A program made the position numbers and the translations under genes. The notes under the pieces were generated by a model. The model ran no database searches. It saw only the letters and a program-made list of their open reading frames with translations, and was not told where the DNA came from. Shown here in pieces: positions 8,004-20,688 of a stretch of 64,000 nucleotides of DNA (the first letter of the stretch is position 1; each line of letters starts with the position of its first letter). Location: the NCBI RefSeq assembly GCF_014925385.1, contig NZ_JACSDK010000015.1, forward strand, positions 186,001 through 250,000. Direction: 5' to 3'. The DNA is from Pelagibius marinus (GTDB taxonomy: Bacteria; Pseudomonadota; Alphaproteobacteria; Kiloniellales; Kiloniellaceae).

Positions 8004-9838
8004 GCCGCGTCCTCAGAGTTCTTTTGGGCTTTTCCCGCATAGCCCCCCTTATTGGCGTAACCTCGGGGCGTGTAGACCCAGGCACCGCCATCCGACCGCG
8101 CGACGCGCTTCGTCTCGCTGGAGCCGACCAGCACCACGGTCAGCATGTCGACCCTGTCGGGCGTCAGCTCGGCCAGATCCACCACGGTGATCGTCTCGCC
8201 GTCGCGGCCCAGGTTGCGCGCCAGCACCACCGGCGTGTCGTCGGGGCGGTGCGCGCGCAGGATCTCCACCGCCTCGGCCAGTTGCCGCGTGCGGCGCTTG
8301 GAGACGGGATTGTAGAAGGCAATGACGAAGTCGCCCTCGGCCGCGGCCGTGAGGCGGCGCTGGATCGCCTCCCAGGGGGTCAGCAGGTCGGAGAGCGAGA
8401 TGGTGCAGAAGTCGTGGCCGATGGGCGCCCCGGCGCGCGCCGCCGCCGCCTGCAGGGCCGAGACGCCGGGCATGACGGTAACGCCGACACGGGCCCAGTC
8501 GGCGCGCCCGCCGCGCTCCAGCAGTTCGAAGACCAGGGTCGCCATGGCGTAGATGCCGGGATCGCCGGAGCAGACCAGCGCCACGTCGCGCCCCTCGGCG
8601 GCGAGGTCAAGGGCCACGCGCACGCGCTTTTCCTCTTCGCCCAGCTCGTAGCCGTGGCGCGCCTTGCCGGCGGCCAGCGGCCCCAGCAGGTCGAGATAGA
8701 GGCCGTAGCCGACCAGGTCACTGGCGCGCAGCACCGCGGCCTCCGCCTCCGGCGTGCGCCAGACCGCATCGCCGGGGCCGGTGCCGATGACGCTCAAGGT
8801 GCCGCGCCCGCGTCCGAGCTGCTCCGCCTCAACGATCTGCGGCGCCAGAGCGACGGCGCAGGTGGCGCGCTTGGACTTGGTCTTGGCGACCAGCAGCTCG
8901 CCCTGCGGGCCGGCGGCGGCCAGGGCCGCGCCCTCGGCGACGCCGTGGCAGCCGACCTCGCGGAACACCAGGTCGGAGGGATTGGCGAGCCGCGGCGTCT
9001 CCGCCTCCAGGGTCGCGGACTCGAAGAAGCGCGCCGGCACACCCAAGGTCTCGGCCAGGGCCAGCACCGCCGCCTCGTCGGCCTTCACGTCGAGGGAGAA
9101 GACGCCGGCGACGGCCAGCGGCGAGAGGCCGGCTTTCGCCAGGCTGTCGCGCACCAGGGTTTCCAGTTCCTCCGGCGCGGCATGGCGTTCGCAGCCGACG
9201 CCCAGGCAGAGCCGGGCCGGGTGATAAACGAGGCGCTCGGGGGCCGGGCAGCCGGTCTTCTCGGTCACCTCGATCGCCAGCGGCCCGTCTGCCGCCAGGG
9301 GCAGGCCGCTGTCGGACAGCCAGGGTGCCTCGCCCTCCAGGCGCACCGTCTTGCCGCCCAGCAGCGCCGCGGAGAAGCCCTTGTAGTCCGCGGGATTGCC
9401 GAGGCGCCAGCCGGTTGGCGGCGCGTCCAGGGCCACGGCGAAGCGGCGGTCGCCGGCGGTGGTGACGGCCGCCTCGACGCCCAGCACCTCCGCGATGGAC
9501 TTCGCCAGGTCGTTAGCGCCCCGGTGGCCGCCCAGCAGGGGCACCACCGCGCCGCCGTCCTCGGCCACGGCCACCACCGGCGGTTCGGCGCGCTTGTCGG
9601 CGATCAGCGGCGCCAGGGCGCGGATCAGCGTGCCCGCCGCGCAGCAGCCGATGACGGGCCGTCCCTCCAGGAAGGCGGCCTGCACCGCCGAGGTGAAGTC
9701 GTCGAAGAAGACATCGGCCGTCTCGACCCGCCCGCGTTTTGCATGGACCAGGGCCTGGGGCAAGGCGGTCTTGAGGCGCGCGGCCAGGGCCGCGCCGCCC
9801 GGCGTCAGCACGATAATGGCGGGAGAGAGATTCAGCAT
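8000..9838 (-). CDS. cobJ: CbiG-CobJ fusion (CbiG/CobE-like plus precorrin-3B C17-methyltransferase)
   Basis: A 612-residue bifunctional protein. Residues 1 to about 205 resemble the CbiG N-terminal and middle domains ([38 protein letters not shown]). Residues about 208-330 are the CbiG C-terminal/CobE domain ([24 protein letters not shown]). From about 345 on lies a complete CobJ/CbiH methylase ([57 protein letters not shown]). CobJ methylates C17 with ring contraction; CbiG opens the delta-lactone and releases acetaldehyde in the cobalt-early route. Its start overlaps the cobI stop by 7 nt. Confidence 0.92.
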   Translation of the reverse strand: MLNLSPAIIVLTPGGAALAARLKTALPQALVHAKRGRVETADVFFDDFTSAVQAAFLEGRPVIGCCAAGTLIRALAPLIADKRAEPPVVAVAEDGGAVVPLLGGHRGANDLAKSIAEVLGVEAAVTTAGDRRFAVALDAPPTGWRLGNPADYKGFSAALLGGKTVRLEGEAPWLSDSGLPLAADGPLAIEVTEKTGCPAPERLVYHPARLCLGVGCERHAAPEELETLVRDSLAKAGLSPLAVAGVFSLDVKADEAAVLALAETLGVPARFFESATLEAETPRLANPSDLVFREVGCHGVAEGAALAAAGPQGELLVAKTKSKRATCAVALAPQIVEAEQLGRGRGTLSVIGTGPGDAVWRTPEAEAAVLRASDLVGYGLYLDLLGPLAAGKARHGYELGEEEKRVRVALDLAAEGRDVALVCSGDPGIYAMATLVFELLERGGRADWARVGVTVMPGVSALQAAAARAGAPIGHDFCTISLSDLLTPWEAIQRRLTAAAEGDFVIAFYNPVSKRRTRQLAEAVEILRAHRPDDTPVVLARNLGRDGETITVVDLAELTPDRVDMLTVVLVGSSETKRVARSDGGAWVYTPRGYANKGGYAGKAQKNSEDAA

Positions 9839-10539
9839 GTCCAGGCCTCCCCGCGCCGGTGCACCAGGATCATGGAGAAATAGGGCGCAGACTCCTCGGC
9901 CAGCTCGGCCAGCGGCAGGATACGCTGCTCCTCCAGGGTGGCGCGCTCCACGTAGCGGGCGCGATCCAGTAGGCCCAGAAGGCCCAGAACCTTGCGCACC
10001 TTCTGCAGGTGGCGGCCGACCTTGATGATGGCCGCCGCCTCGGTGTCGCGCAGCAGCCCGGCCAGCACCTGCGGCTCCAGGGTCGCGGGCACCACGTTCA
10101 GCACGTCGTTGCGCGCGGCCAGCGGCGCGCCCAGCACGGCGGCGCAGGCGGTGAGCGACGACACGCCGGGCACCACCTCGACCTTGTGGGTCTCGGCGAC
10201 GCGCCCGAAGAGGTACATGAAGGAGCCGTAGAAGAAAGGATCGCCCTCGCAGAGCGCCACCACGTCGCGGCCTGCGGCCAGATGCCCGCCGATCTCCTCC
10301 GCCGCCCAGTCGTAAACTTCCTGCGCGGGGAAACGCGCCGCCACCATGGGCATGCGGATCGCGATCTCGGTCTGCCCGCCGGGCAGGTGTTGGGCGACGA
10401 TGGCGCGCGCCAGGCTGTCGCCCTCCTCCGGCGCCGGATAGGCCAGCACCGGCGCGGCCCGCAGCAGGCGCAGCGCCTTCAGGGTGATGAGCTCTGGATC
10501 GCCGGGGCCGATGCCGAGGCCGTAGAGGGTGCCGGTCAT
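9832..10539 (-). CDS. cobI: Precorrin-2 C20-methyltransferase
   Basis: The 235-residue protein starts MTGTLYGLGIGPGDPELITLKALRLL and carries LCEGDPFFYGSFMYLF and EVVPGVSSLTACAAVLGAPL, hallmarks of CobI/CbiL. It methylates C20 of precorrin-2, giving precorrin-3A. The ATG at 10539 overlaps the cobL stop in an ATGA arrangement, which fixes the start; a longer open frame upstream is only the shadow of cobL. Translational coupling with cobL and cbiG-cobJ is likely. Confidence 0.95.
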   Translation of the reverse strand: MTGTLYGLGIGPGDPELITLKALRLLRAAPVLAYPAPEEGDSLARAIVAQHLPGGQTEIAIRMPMVAARFPAQEVYDWAAEEIGGHLAAGRDVVALCEGDPFFYGSFMYLFGRVAETHKVEVVPGVSSLTACAAVLGAPLAARNDVLNVVPATLEPQVLAGLLRDTEAAAIIKVGRHLQKVRKVLGLLGLLDRARYVERATLEEQRILPLAELAEESAPYFSMILVHRRGEAWTC

Positions 10540-11753
10540 GTCTTCGTACTCGAATACTGGGTCACCGGCATCATCGGCCGCCAGCCCCGAAAGGGGCCGA
10601 CCGGCTCGGCGCGGGAAACGGCGATCCGCGTGAGGCTGCCGCCGTGCTGCTTCTGCCAGTCCAGCAGCGCCGCCTCCCCCTCCAGGGTCACGGCATTGGC
10701 GACCAGGCGACCGCCGGGTTTCAGCTTGGTCCAGCAGACCTCGATCAGGCCGGGGTTGGAGACGCCGCCGCCGATGAAGACGGCGTCGGGCGCTTCCAGC
10801 CCGTAGAGCGCCTCCGGCGCCTCCCCGGCGACGATCTGCAGCAGGGGCGTGCCCAGGCCCTCGGCGTTCTCGGCGATCATGGCGCGGCGCTCCGCCTTGC
10901 GCTCGACGGCCACGGCGCGGGCGCGCGGCGCGGCGCGCATCCACTCCACCGCGACCGAGCCGCAGCCGGCGCCGACGTCCCACAGCAACTGCCCCGGGAC
11001 GGGCATGAGCGCCGAGAGCGTGGCCGCGCGCACTTCGCGCTTGGTCATCTGGCCGTCGTGTCGGAAGGCGTCGTCGGGCAGACCCGGCGTGCGCGGCAGC
11101 AGAGGCGCGTCCGGAGTAGCGATGCAGTCGACGGCGATGGTGTTGAGATCGGCAAGGTCGTTGGCGCTCCACTGCGCCGCCGTACCGTCGAGTCGCCGTT
11201 CCTTTTCGCCGTCCAAATGCTCGAGCACGGTGACGGGCGAATCTCCGTAGCCGCGTTCGGTCAGCAGGCTAGCGACGGCGGCGGGCGTCGCGGCGTCCTC
11301 GCTGAGGATGAGCAGCTTGGCGTTCGGTTGGATGTAGGGATGCAGCATCGCGAGGGGGCGGCCGTGCAGCGTGAGGCAGTCGACCTCCGCCAGGGGCCAG
11401 CCGATCCGGGCGGCCGACAAAGTGAACGCCGACCGCCCGGGCAGGATGGCAATCTCGCTACGCCGGATTCGTTTAAGCAGCGAGACACCGACCCCATACC
11501 ACAAAGGATCGCCGGATGCCAAAACGCAAACGCGCGTACCGCGACGAGATTCGATTTCGTCGAGCAGCGCGGAGAGGGGTGACGGCCAGACGAGACGCTC
11601 GCGTTCGTCCTGCGGCAGCATCGCCAGGTGACGCTCGCCGCCGACGAGAACCTCCGCATCCTCGACCAGAGCGCGCGCCGGCGCGGTGAGTCCGGCAAGA
11701 CCGTCTTCGCCGATGCCGACGATGGAAAGCCAGGGTTTCGCCTCGTCCAACAT
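10536..11753 (-). CDS. cobL: Precorrin-6Y C5,15-methyltransferase (decarboxylating)
   Basis: A 405-residue two-domain enzyme. The N-terminal CbiE-type methylase (about 8-205) has IVGIGEDGLAGLT, VLASGDPLWYGVG and ILPGRSAFTLSAARIGWP. The C-terminal CbiT-type Rossmann methyltransferase (about 230-400) has LLWDVGAGCGSVAVEWMR. It methylates C5 and C15 and decarboxylates the C12 acetate side chain. It starts 5 nt after the cobH stop, so the genes are cotranscribed. The preferred substrate here (metal-free or cobalt form) cannot be read from sequence. Confidence 0.95.
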   Translation of the reverse strand: MLDEAKPWLSIVGIGEDGLAGLTAPARALVEDAEVLVGGERHLAMLPQDERERLVWPSPLSALLDEIESRRGTRVCVLASGDPLWYGVGVSLLKRIRRSEIAILPGRSAFTLSAARIGWPLAEVDCLTLHGRPLAMLHPYIQPNAKLLILSEDAATPAAVASLLTERGYGDSPVTVLEHLDGEKERRLDGTAAQWSANDLADLNTIAVDCIATPDAPLLPRTPGLPDDAFRHDGQMTKREVRAATLSALMPVPGQLLWDVGAGCGSVAVEWMRAAPRARAVAVERKAERRAMIAENAEGLGTPLLQIVAGEAPEALYGLEAPDAVFIGGGVSNPGLIEVCWTKLKPGGRLVANAVTLEGEAALLDWQKQHGGSLTRIAVSRAEPVGPFRGWRPMMPVTQYSSTKT

Positions 11754-11758
11754 GACGA

Positions 11759-12409
11759 TCAGAGTCCCGCGCGCGCCAGCGCGTTCACCGCCGCCGCCGC
11801 CATGGCGCTGCCGCCGCGCCGGCCGCGCAGCGTGAGGTAGGGCACCTCAAGGTCACCGGCGATCAGCGCGTCTTTGGATTCGGCGGCGCCGACGAAGCCG
11901 ACGGGGAAGGCCAGGATCACCGCCGGGCGCGGCGCACCCTGGGCGAGTGTTTCCATCAGGCGGTAAAGCGCCGTCGGTGCATTGCCGATGGCGACCACCG
12001 CGCCGCGCACCTCATCCGCCCAGAGATCGACGGCGGCGGCCGAACGCGTGGTGCCGAGGCGCTTGGCCAGGTCGGGCGTGCGCGGATCGTTCAAGGTGCA
12101 GAGGACGCGGTTGCCGGCCGGCAGGCGTGCGCGGGTGACCCCGTCGGCCACCATCTCGCAGTCGGCCAGCACGGTCGCGCCCGCCTGGAGCGCCGCCCTT
12201 CCGGCGCCCACCACGTCGCCCGAATAGGCCAGGTCCGGCGTGATCTCCGGCATGCCGCAGGCATGCACCACCCTGAGCGCGATCTCGCCGAGGTCTTCCG
12301 GCAGGGCCGAAAGGTCGGTCTCCGCGCGCACGATCTCGAAGGAGCGCCGGGTGATCTCCCGCGGGTCACGGATGTAGTCCTGACCGTTGTCGTCGAGGGT
12401 GGAGGTCAC
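11759..12409 (-). CDS. cobH: Precorrin-8X methylmutase
   Basis: The 216-residue product shows the CobH/CbiC pattern: YIRDPREITRRSFEIVRAE, then VVHACGMPEI with His49 as the likely catalytic acid, and PVGFVGAAESKDAL and TLRGRRGGSAMAAAAVNAL at the C-terminus. It moves a methyl from C11 to C12 to form hydrogenobyrinate or its cobalt equivalent. Its start overlaps the cbiX stop by 4 nt (ATGA). Confidence 0.95.
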   Translation of the reverse strand: MTSTLDDNGQDYIRDPREITRRSFEIVRAETDLSALPEDLGEIALRVVHACGMPEITPDLAYSGDVVGAGRAALQAGATVLADCEMVADGVTRARLPAGNRVLCTLNDPRTPDLAKRLGTTRSAAAVDLWADEVRGAVVAIGNAPTALYRLMETLAQGAPRPAVILAFPVGFVGAAESKDALIAGDLEVPYLTLRGRRGGSAMAAAAVNALARAGL

Positions 12410-13452
12410 GCCGTCTTCTTCTTCATGCTGACCGGCCCATGGGGATGGTCGGCGTGGGGATAGGGGTGATGGTGGTGATCGTGCGAATGCCCGTGATCAT
12501 GGCGATGATGATGGTCGTGATCATGCGTGTGGCCATGGTCGTGATTGTGGCTGTGCTCCGCCTGTCCGGTGCCGATGCCCTCCACGTGGTGGTGGTGGCT
12601 TTCCTGGGCCAGGCCGACCTCCGCCTCGAAGCCCAGCACCTGCTCGCGGTACTTGCAGAGCTTGCAGTTCATCAGGTTCTCGCCGTCCAGGATCTCCTGC
12701 ACCCGCTCGGCGAAGGCGTCCAGCACCGCCGGGTGGTCGTTCAGGTAGCCAGCCTTGACGAACTCGATCTCCGGATGGCGCGCGGCGACCTGGTCGGTGA
12801 AATCGTAGATGCGCTTCACCAGGATGCCGGTGAAGAGGAAGTAGGGGAAGACGACGATGCGCCTATAGCCGAGGCGCGCCGCATGCTCCAAACCCGGCTC
12901 GACCAGGGGGAAGGTGACCCCGGAATAGCAGGTCTCGCCCCAGCCGAAGCCGAAGCCTTCCCACAGCAGGCGCATGACCTTGGCGACGTTGGAGTTGGCG
13001 TCGGGGTCGGAGGCGCCGCGGCCCACCACCATCAGCAGGGTCTCGTGGCGCGGCACGTCGTCGCCCCCGGAGCGATCGGCCGCCTCAAGAGCCGCTTCGA
13101 TACGCGCGCCGGCGGCCTTGATCAGCTTGGGATCGATGGCCAGCTCGCGACCGTAGTCGATGATCATCTCCGGGTGCTGGGCCTGGTAGGTGTTCAGCAC
13201 CGAGGGGATGTCGTTCTTGGCATGGCCGGCGGCGAAGAGCATGCCCGGCACCGCGAGGCAGCGGGTGACGCCCTTCTCGCGCAGCTTGTCGAGCCCGGTA
13301 CGGATGATTGGCGTGGCGAACTCCAGGAAGCCGCTCTCGACCTCGTACTGGGGCAGGCGTTCGCGGATGCCTCGGGCGACGGCCTCGAACTCGCGCACCG
13401 CGCCCTCGTCGCGGCTGCCGTGCCCGCAGACCATTACGCCGATCTTGCTCAT
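12406..13452 (-). CDS. cbiX: CbiX-type sirohydrochlorin cobaltochelatase with CxxC site and His-rich tail
   Basis: A 348-residue long-form CbiX. Two chelatase half-domains occupy about 1-125 and 135-255, with likely catalytic His11 (VCGHGSRDEGAV) and His77 (AAGHAKNDIP). A short MNCKLCKYRE segment (Cys263, Cys266) resembles the Fe-S/metal site reported in long CbiX proteins. Residues about 285-340 are extraordinarily His- and Asp-rich, a likely cobalt store or chaperone tail. CbiX inserts Co2+ into sirohydrochlorin early in the pathway, yet the operon also encodes CobN of the late-insertion route. A 65-bp gap separates it from cobQ. Confidence 0.92.
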   Translation of the reverse strand: MSKIGVMVCGHGSRDEGAVREFEAVARGIRERLPQYEVESGFLEFATPIIRTGLDKLREKGVTRCLAVPGMLFAAGHAKNDIPSVLNTYQAQHPEMIIDYGRELAIDPKLIKAAGARIEAALEAADRSGGDDVPRHETLLMVVGRGASDPDANSNVAKVMRLLWEGFGFGWGETCYSGVTFPLVEPGLEHAARLGYRRIVVFPYFLFTGILVKRIYDFTDQVAARHPEIEFVKAGYLNDHPAVLDAFAERVQEILDGENLMNCKLCKYREQVLGFEAEVGLAQESHHHHVEGIGTGQAEHSHNHDHGHTHDHDHHHRHDHGHSHDHHHHPYPHADHPHGPVSMKKKTA

Positions 13453-13517
13453 GTGCTTCTCCTCTACGCCTGCCCTCGCCTAGCCTGGAGGGGCTCTTTT
13501 CTTCGTCGCGGCGGACT

Positions 13518-15059
13518 TTACGGGGCCATCCGGGGGCGGGGCAAAGGGAAATCGGCCACCTCCCCTGCTCTCCTGGCCCCCCGCGCGATATCCAAGACCC
13601 GGTCGAGGTCCAGGTGCGCCTCCAGATGCGCCGCGAGCTGGTCCAGCACCGCCTCTACCTGGGTGTCATAGGCGAGGCCCGAGGCCGCGCGGTCCTTCAG
13701 GGCGCCCAGGAAGGCGGCACGGAAGGCGTCGGCGGCGAAGAGGCCGTGCAGGTAGCAGCCGGCCACCTTGCCGTCGGCCGAGACGGCGCCTTCCCGGCGG
13801 CTGCCCCCCGCCTCGTTGGCCAGATCGAGGAAGGGCCGCGTCAGGCCGGCCCCCTGGGTGACCCCGACGTGCATCTCGTAGCCCTGCAGAGCGGCGGCGC
13901 TCTCCAAGTGGATGCCCCGCACTTCCTTGAGAGCCTTGTCGCCAGTGAGCACCGTCTCCACGTCGAGCAGGCCCAGGCCCTCGGCTTCCCGGCCCCTGGG
14001 CCCCTCGATGCCCTCGGGGTCCGCGACCCTGCGGCCCAGCATCTGGTAACCGCCGCAGATCCCGAGCACCCGCCCGCCGCGGCGCAGGTGCGCGGCCAGG
14101 TCGATATCCCAGCCCTGCGCGCGCAGGAAGGCGAGGTCGGCCAGGGTCGCCTTGGAGCCCGGCAGGACGACGAGGTCGGCGTCGCCCGGCAGGGCGCGCC
14201 CCGCCTCGACGAAGTCCACCGCCACGTCGGGCTCGGCGATCAGGGGGTCCAGGTCGTCGAAGTTGGCGATGCGCGCGAGCTGCGGCACCGCCACCTTGAT
14301 GGCGCGGCCTTGCGCCGCTTCCGCGCGCGACAGGGCCACCGCGTCCTCCGCCGGCAGCTTCGATGCTGCCGGGAAGAAAGGCACCACGCCCAGCGACGGC
14401 CAGCCGGTGCGCGCGGTGATGATCGCCAGGCCCTCGTCGAAGAGGCTGACGTCACCGCGGAACTTGTTCACCACGTAGCCGGCGATGCGGGCCGCCTCGG
14501 CCTCGCCCAAGACGACGTGGCTGCCCACCAGGGTGGCGATGACGCCGCCGCGGTCGATGTCGGCGACCAGGATGACCGGCAGGTCCGCGGCCTCGGCGAA
14601 GCCCATGTTGGCGATGTCGCCATTGCGCAGATTCACCTCCGCCGGGCTGCCCGCGCCTTCGACGATCACCAGGTCGGCCTCATCCCCGAGGCGCCGGAAG
14701 CTTTCCAGCACCTTGGGCAGCAGTTCGCCCTTCATCGCCTGATAATCGCGCGCCTTGGCGTTGCCGAGAATCCTGCCCTGCACCACCACCTGGGCGCCGA
14801 CCTCGCTCTGCGGCTTCAGCAACACCGGGTTCATGTCGGTGGTGGCGGGCACCCCGCAGGCGCGCGCCTGCAGCGCCTGGGCGCGGCCGATCTCGCCGCC
14901 GTCCGCCGTCACCGCGGCGTTGTTGGACATGTTCTGCGGCTTGAAGGGCCGCACGCTGAGGCCGCGCTTGGTGAAGGCGCGGCAAAGCCCGGCCACCAGC
15001 AGGGACTTGCCGACATCGGAGCCGGTTCCCTGCACCATGATGGCCGGAGTCTTCTCCAT
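13518..15059 (-). CDS. cobQ: Cobyric acid synthase
   Basis: The 513-residue protein has an N-terminal dethiobiotin-synthase-like ATPase domain ([31 protein letters not shown]) and a C-terminal class I glutamine amidotransferase domain with the nucleophile in [12 protein letters not shown] and HLHGLF-type GCYLHGLFA. It amidates four side chains of adenosylcobyrinate a,c-diamide using glutamine and ATP. The ATG shares one base with the cobO stop (TGATG), fixing the start. Confidence 0.96.
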   Translation of the reverse strand: MEKTPAIMVQGTGSDVGKSLLVAGLCRAFTKRGLSVRPFKPQNMSNNAAVTADGGEIGRAQALQARACGVPATTDMNPVLLKPQSEVGAQVVVQGRILGNAKARDYQAMKGELLPKVLESFRRLGDEADLVIVEGAGSPAEVNLRNGDIANMGFAEAADLPVILVADIDRGGVIATLVGSHVVLGEAEAARIAGYVVNKFRGDVSLFDEGLAIITARTGWPSLGVVPFFPAASKLPAEDAVALSRAEAAQGRAIKVAVPQLARIANFDDLDPLIAEPDVAVDFVEAGRALPGDADLVVLPGSKATLADLAFLRAQGWDIDLAAHLRRGGRVLGICGGYQMLGRRVADPEGIEGPRGREAEGLGLLDVETVLTGDKALKEVRGIHLESAAALQGYEMHVGVTQGAGLTRPFLDLANEAGGSRREGAVSADGKVAGCYLHGLFAADAFRAAFLGALKDRAASGLAYDTQVEAVLDQLAAHLEAHLDLDRVLDIARGARRAGEVADFPLPRPRMAP

Positions 15060-15693
15060 CAGAACTCGATGCCCAGTTGGGCCTTCACACCCTGCTCGCG
15101 GAAGGGATGCTTCACCTGGGTCATCTCGGTCACCAGGTCCGCGGCCTCGATCAGCGGCTCCTTGGCGTTGCGGCCGGTGACGATGACGTGCAGCATCTCC
15201 GGACGGCCCTCCAGGAACTCGACGACCTCCTGCAGCGGCAGGTAGTCGTAGCGCAGCACGATGTTCAGCTCGTCCAGCAGGATCATGTCGTAGGGACGGT
15301 CTTCGCCCCGGCAGGCGTCGATCATTTCCTTGGCCATCTCCCAGGCGCCCTTGGCGGCGGCGATGTCACGGGCGCGGTCCTGGGTGTCCCAGGTGAAGCC
15401 CTCGCCCATGGCCTTGATGGTCACCTGGTCGCCGAACTTCTCCAGAGCGTGACGCTCACCGGTCTCCCACTTGCCCTTCACGAACTGCACGATGCCGACC
15501 TTCATGCCGTTGCCCAGTGCGCGGAACACCAGGCCGAAGGCCGCCGTCGACTTGCCCTTGCCCTTGCCGGTATGGACGATCAGCAGGCCCTTCTCCTTGG
15601 TCTTGTCGGCCAGCATCTTCTCCCGCGCGGCCTTGCGCTTCTTGGCCTTCTCGTTGGCGCGGGCGTTGACTTCCTCTTCGGTGAGCTCTGGCA

Positions 15694-15694
<1 letters not shown>
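15059..15694 (-). CDS. cobO: Cob(I)yrinic acid a,c-diamide adenosyltransferase
   Basis: A 211-residue CobO/CobA/BtuR-type enzyme with the P-loop [15 protein letters not shown], then [19 protein letters not shown] and [15 protein letters not shown]. It attaches the adenosyl group to cobalt. The start is a GTG at 15694 whose first base is the last base of the cobN stop (TAGTG), with GGAGG about ten bases upstream; longer open frames upstream are shadows of cobN. Confidence 0.95.
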
Positions 15695-19464
<3,770 letters not shown>

Positions 19465-19475
19465 GACCCTGCTTC

Positions 19476-20525
19476 CTAGCCGGCGACGGCCGCGCGGATC
19501 GCCGCCTCGTCCAGGCCGGTCTCGCCGATGAAGACGAGGCGCGTGGCGCGGGCCTCCTCGGGGCGCCAGTCACGGTCGTAGTAGTGCTGCAGGCGTTCTC
19601 CCACGCCCTGCACCACCAGGCGCATGGCCTTGCCGGTGACGGCGGCGAAGCCCTTCACCCGCAGCACGCCGTGGGCGGCGATGACCGGGCGCAGGCGCTC
19701 CAGCAGCGCGTCGGGATGCTCCGTCTCGCCCAGTTCGACGGAGAAGGAGGTAAAGTCGTCGTGGTCGTGCTCACCAGCCGCATCGTGGTGCGACCAGCGG
19801 CTGTCCAGGTCGTCCTCCGCCGCCGCGTCGAGGCCCAGCAGCACCGCGACGTCGATGGCGCCGTGGCTGGCGCGCAGGGTCTTCACCGCCGGGCGCAGGT
19901 GGCGGGCGATAGTGGCCTCCACCTCCGCCAGCAGGGCCTCGTCCAGCAGGTCGGCCTTGTTGATGACGACCATGTCGGCGCAGGCGAGCTGCTCCTCGAA
20001 GAGCTCCTCCAGCGGCGTGTCGTGGTCGAGGGTCTCGTCGGCTTCGCGCTGGGCGGCCACGGCCTCGGGATCGCCGGCGAAGAGGCCATCGGCCACGGCG
20101 GGACCGTCGATCACCGTGATCACCCCGTCGACCGTGGTGCGGGTGCGCACCTCCGGCCAGGCGAAGGCTTTGACCAGCGGCTTGGGCAGGGCCAGGCCGG
20201 AGGTCTCGATGACGATGTGGTCGGGCGGCTCCGGGCGGTCCAGCAGGGCCTGGATGGTGGGCAGGAAGTCGTCGGCCACGGTGCAGCAGATGCAGCCGTT
20301 GGCCAGTTCCACGACGTCGTCCTCACCGCAATCCTCGATGCCGCAGCCCTTCAGGATCTCGCCGTCGACCCCTAAGTCCCCGAACTCGTTGATCACCAGG
20401 GCGATACGCCGGCCCTTGGCGTTCTGCAGCAGGTGGCGGATGGCGCTGGTCTTGCCGGCGCCGAGGAAGCCGGTGATCACGGTTGCGGGGATCTTTCCCG
20501 CAGAAACTCTGGGGTTTTCTGACAT
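19476..20525 (-). CDS. cobW: CobW-family metal chaperone GTPase
   Basis: The 349-residue protein is a G3E GTPase with Walker A GFLGAGKT (19-26), INEFGD, the metal-binding GCICC (77-81), IETSGLA and VINKADLLD. A His/Asp-rich patch (SHHDAAGEHDHDD) lies before the CobW C-terminal domain. CobW is thought to deliver cobalt to the biosynthetic enzymes, here most directly CobN, whose gene follows. ATG at 20525 was chosen; the frame extends to 20582, but the N-terminal extension is translated intergenic repeat DNA. It is the first gene of the cobalamin operon. Confidence 0.92.
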   Translation of the reverse strand: MSENPRVSAGKIPATVITGFLGAGKTSAIRHLLQNAKGRRIALVINEFGDLGVDGEILKGCGIEDCGEDDVVELANGCICCTVADDFLPTIQALLDRPEPPDHIVIETSGLALPKPLVKAFAWPEVRTRTTVDGVITVIDGPAVADGLFAGDPEAVAAQREADETLDHDTPLEELFEEQLACADMVVINKADLLDEALLAEVEATIARHLRPAVKTLRASHGAIDVAVLLGLDAAAEDDLDSRWSHHDAAGEHDHDDFTSFSVELGETEHPDALLERLRPVIAAHGVLRVKGFAAVTGKAMRLVVQGVGERLQHYYDRDWRPEEARATRLVFIGETGLDEAAIRAAVAG

Positions 20526-20566
20526 GGCCTGCCTGTTTTCGAGCTTTGCCCGGAGGGTGAACCGGA

Positions 20567-20595
20567 AGCGGCCCCGGATCAAGTCCGGAGCCGCT
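20567..20595. repeat. Palindromic intergenic repeat unit with GATCAAGTC core
   Basis: Arms AGCGGC and GCCGCT enclose a second stem CCGGA/TCCGG with a TCAAG loop and one mismatch. The form (CCCGGATCAAGTCCGG-like) resembles short palindromic intergenic elements common in alphaproteobacterial genomes. It sits 42 bp upstream of cobW, between pntB and the cobalamin operon, and would form a strong hairpin in the leader or end the pnt message. Confidence 0.5.
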
Positions 20596-20688
20596 CCTTC
20601 AGGGTCGATTTTGAGGCTGGAGGCCGCGGCCGGGCTGTCCCGGCAGCGACGGTTTCCGGCTTACAGCCGGATACCCAGTCCTGTTTCC

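Noticed and set aside
12439-13671. Plus-strand frame beginning MGMVGVGIGVMVVIV, looking like a membrane protein
   Set aside because: It is the complement of the His-rich tail and body of cbiX; hydrophobic valine and methionine codons arise from CAC/CAT histidine codons on the other strand.
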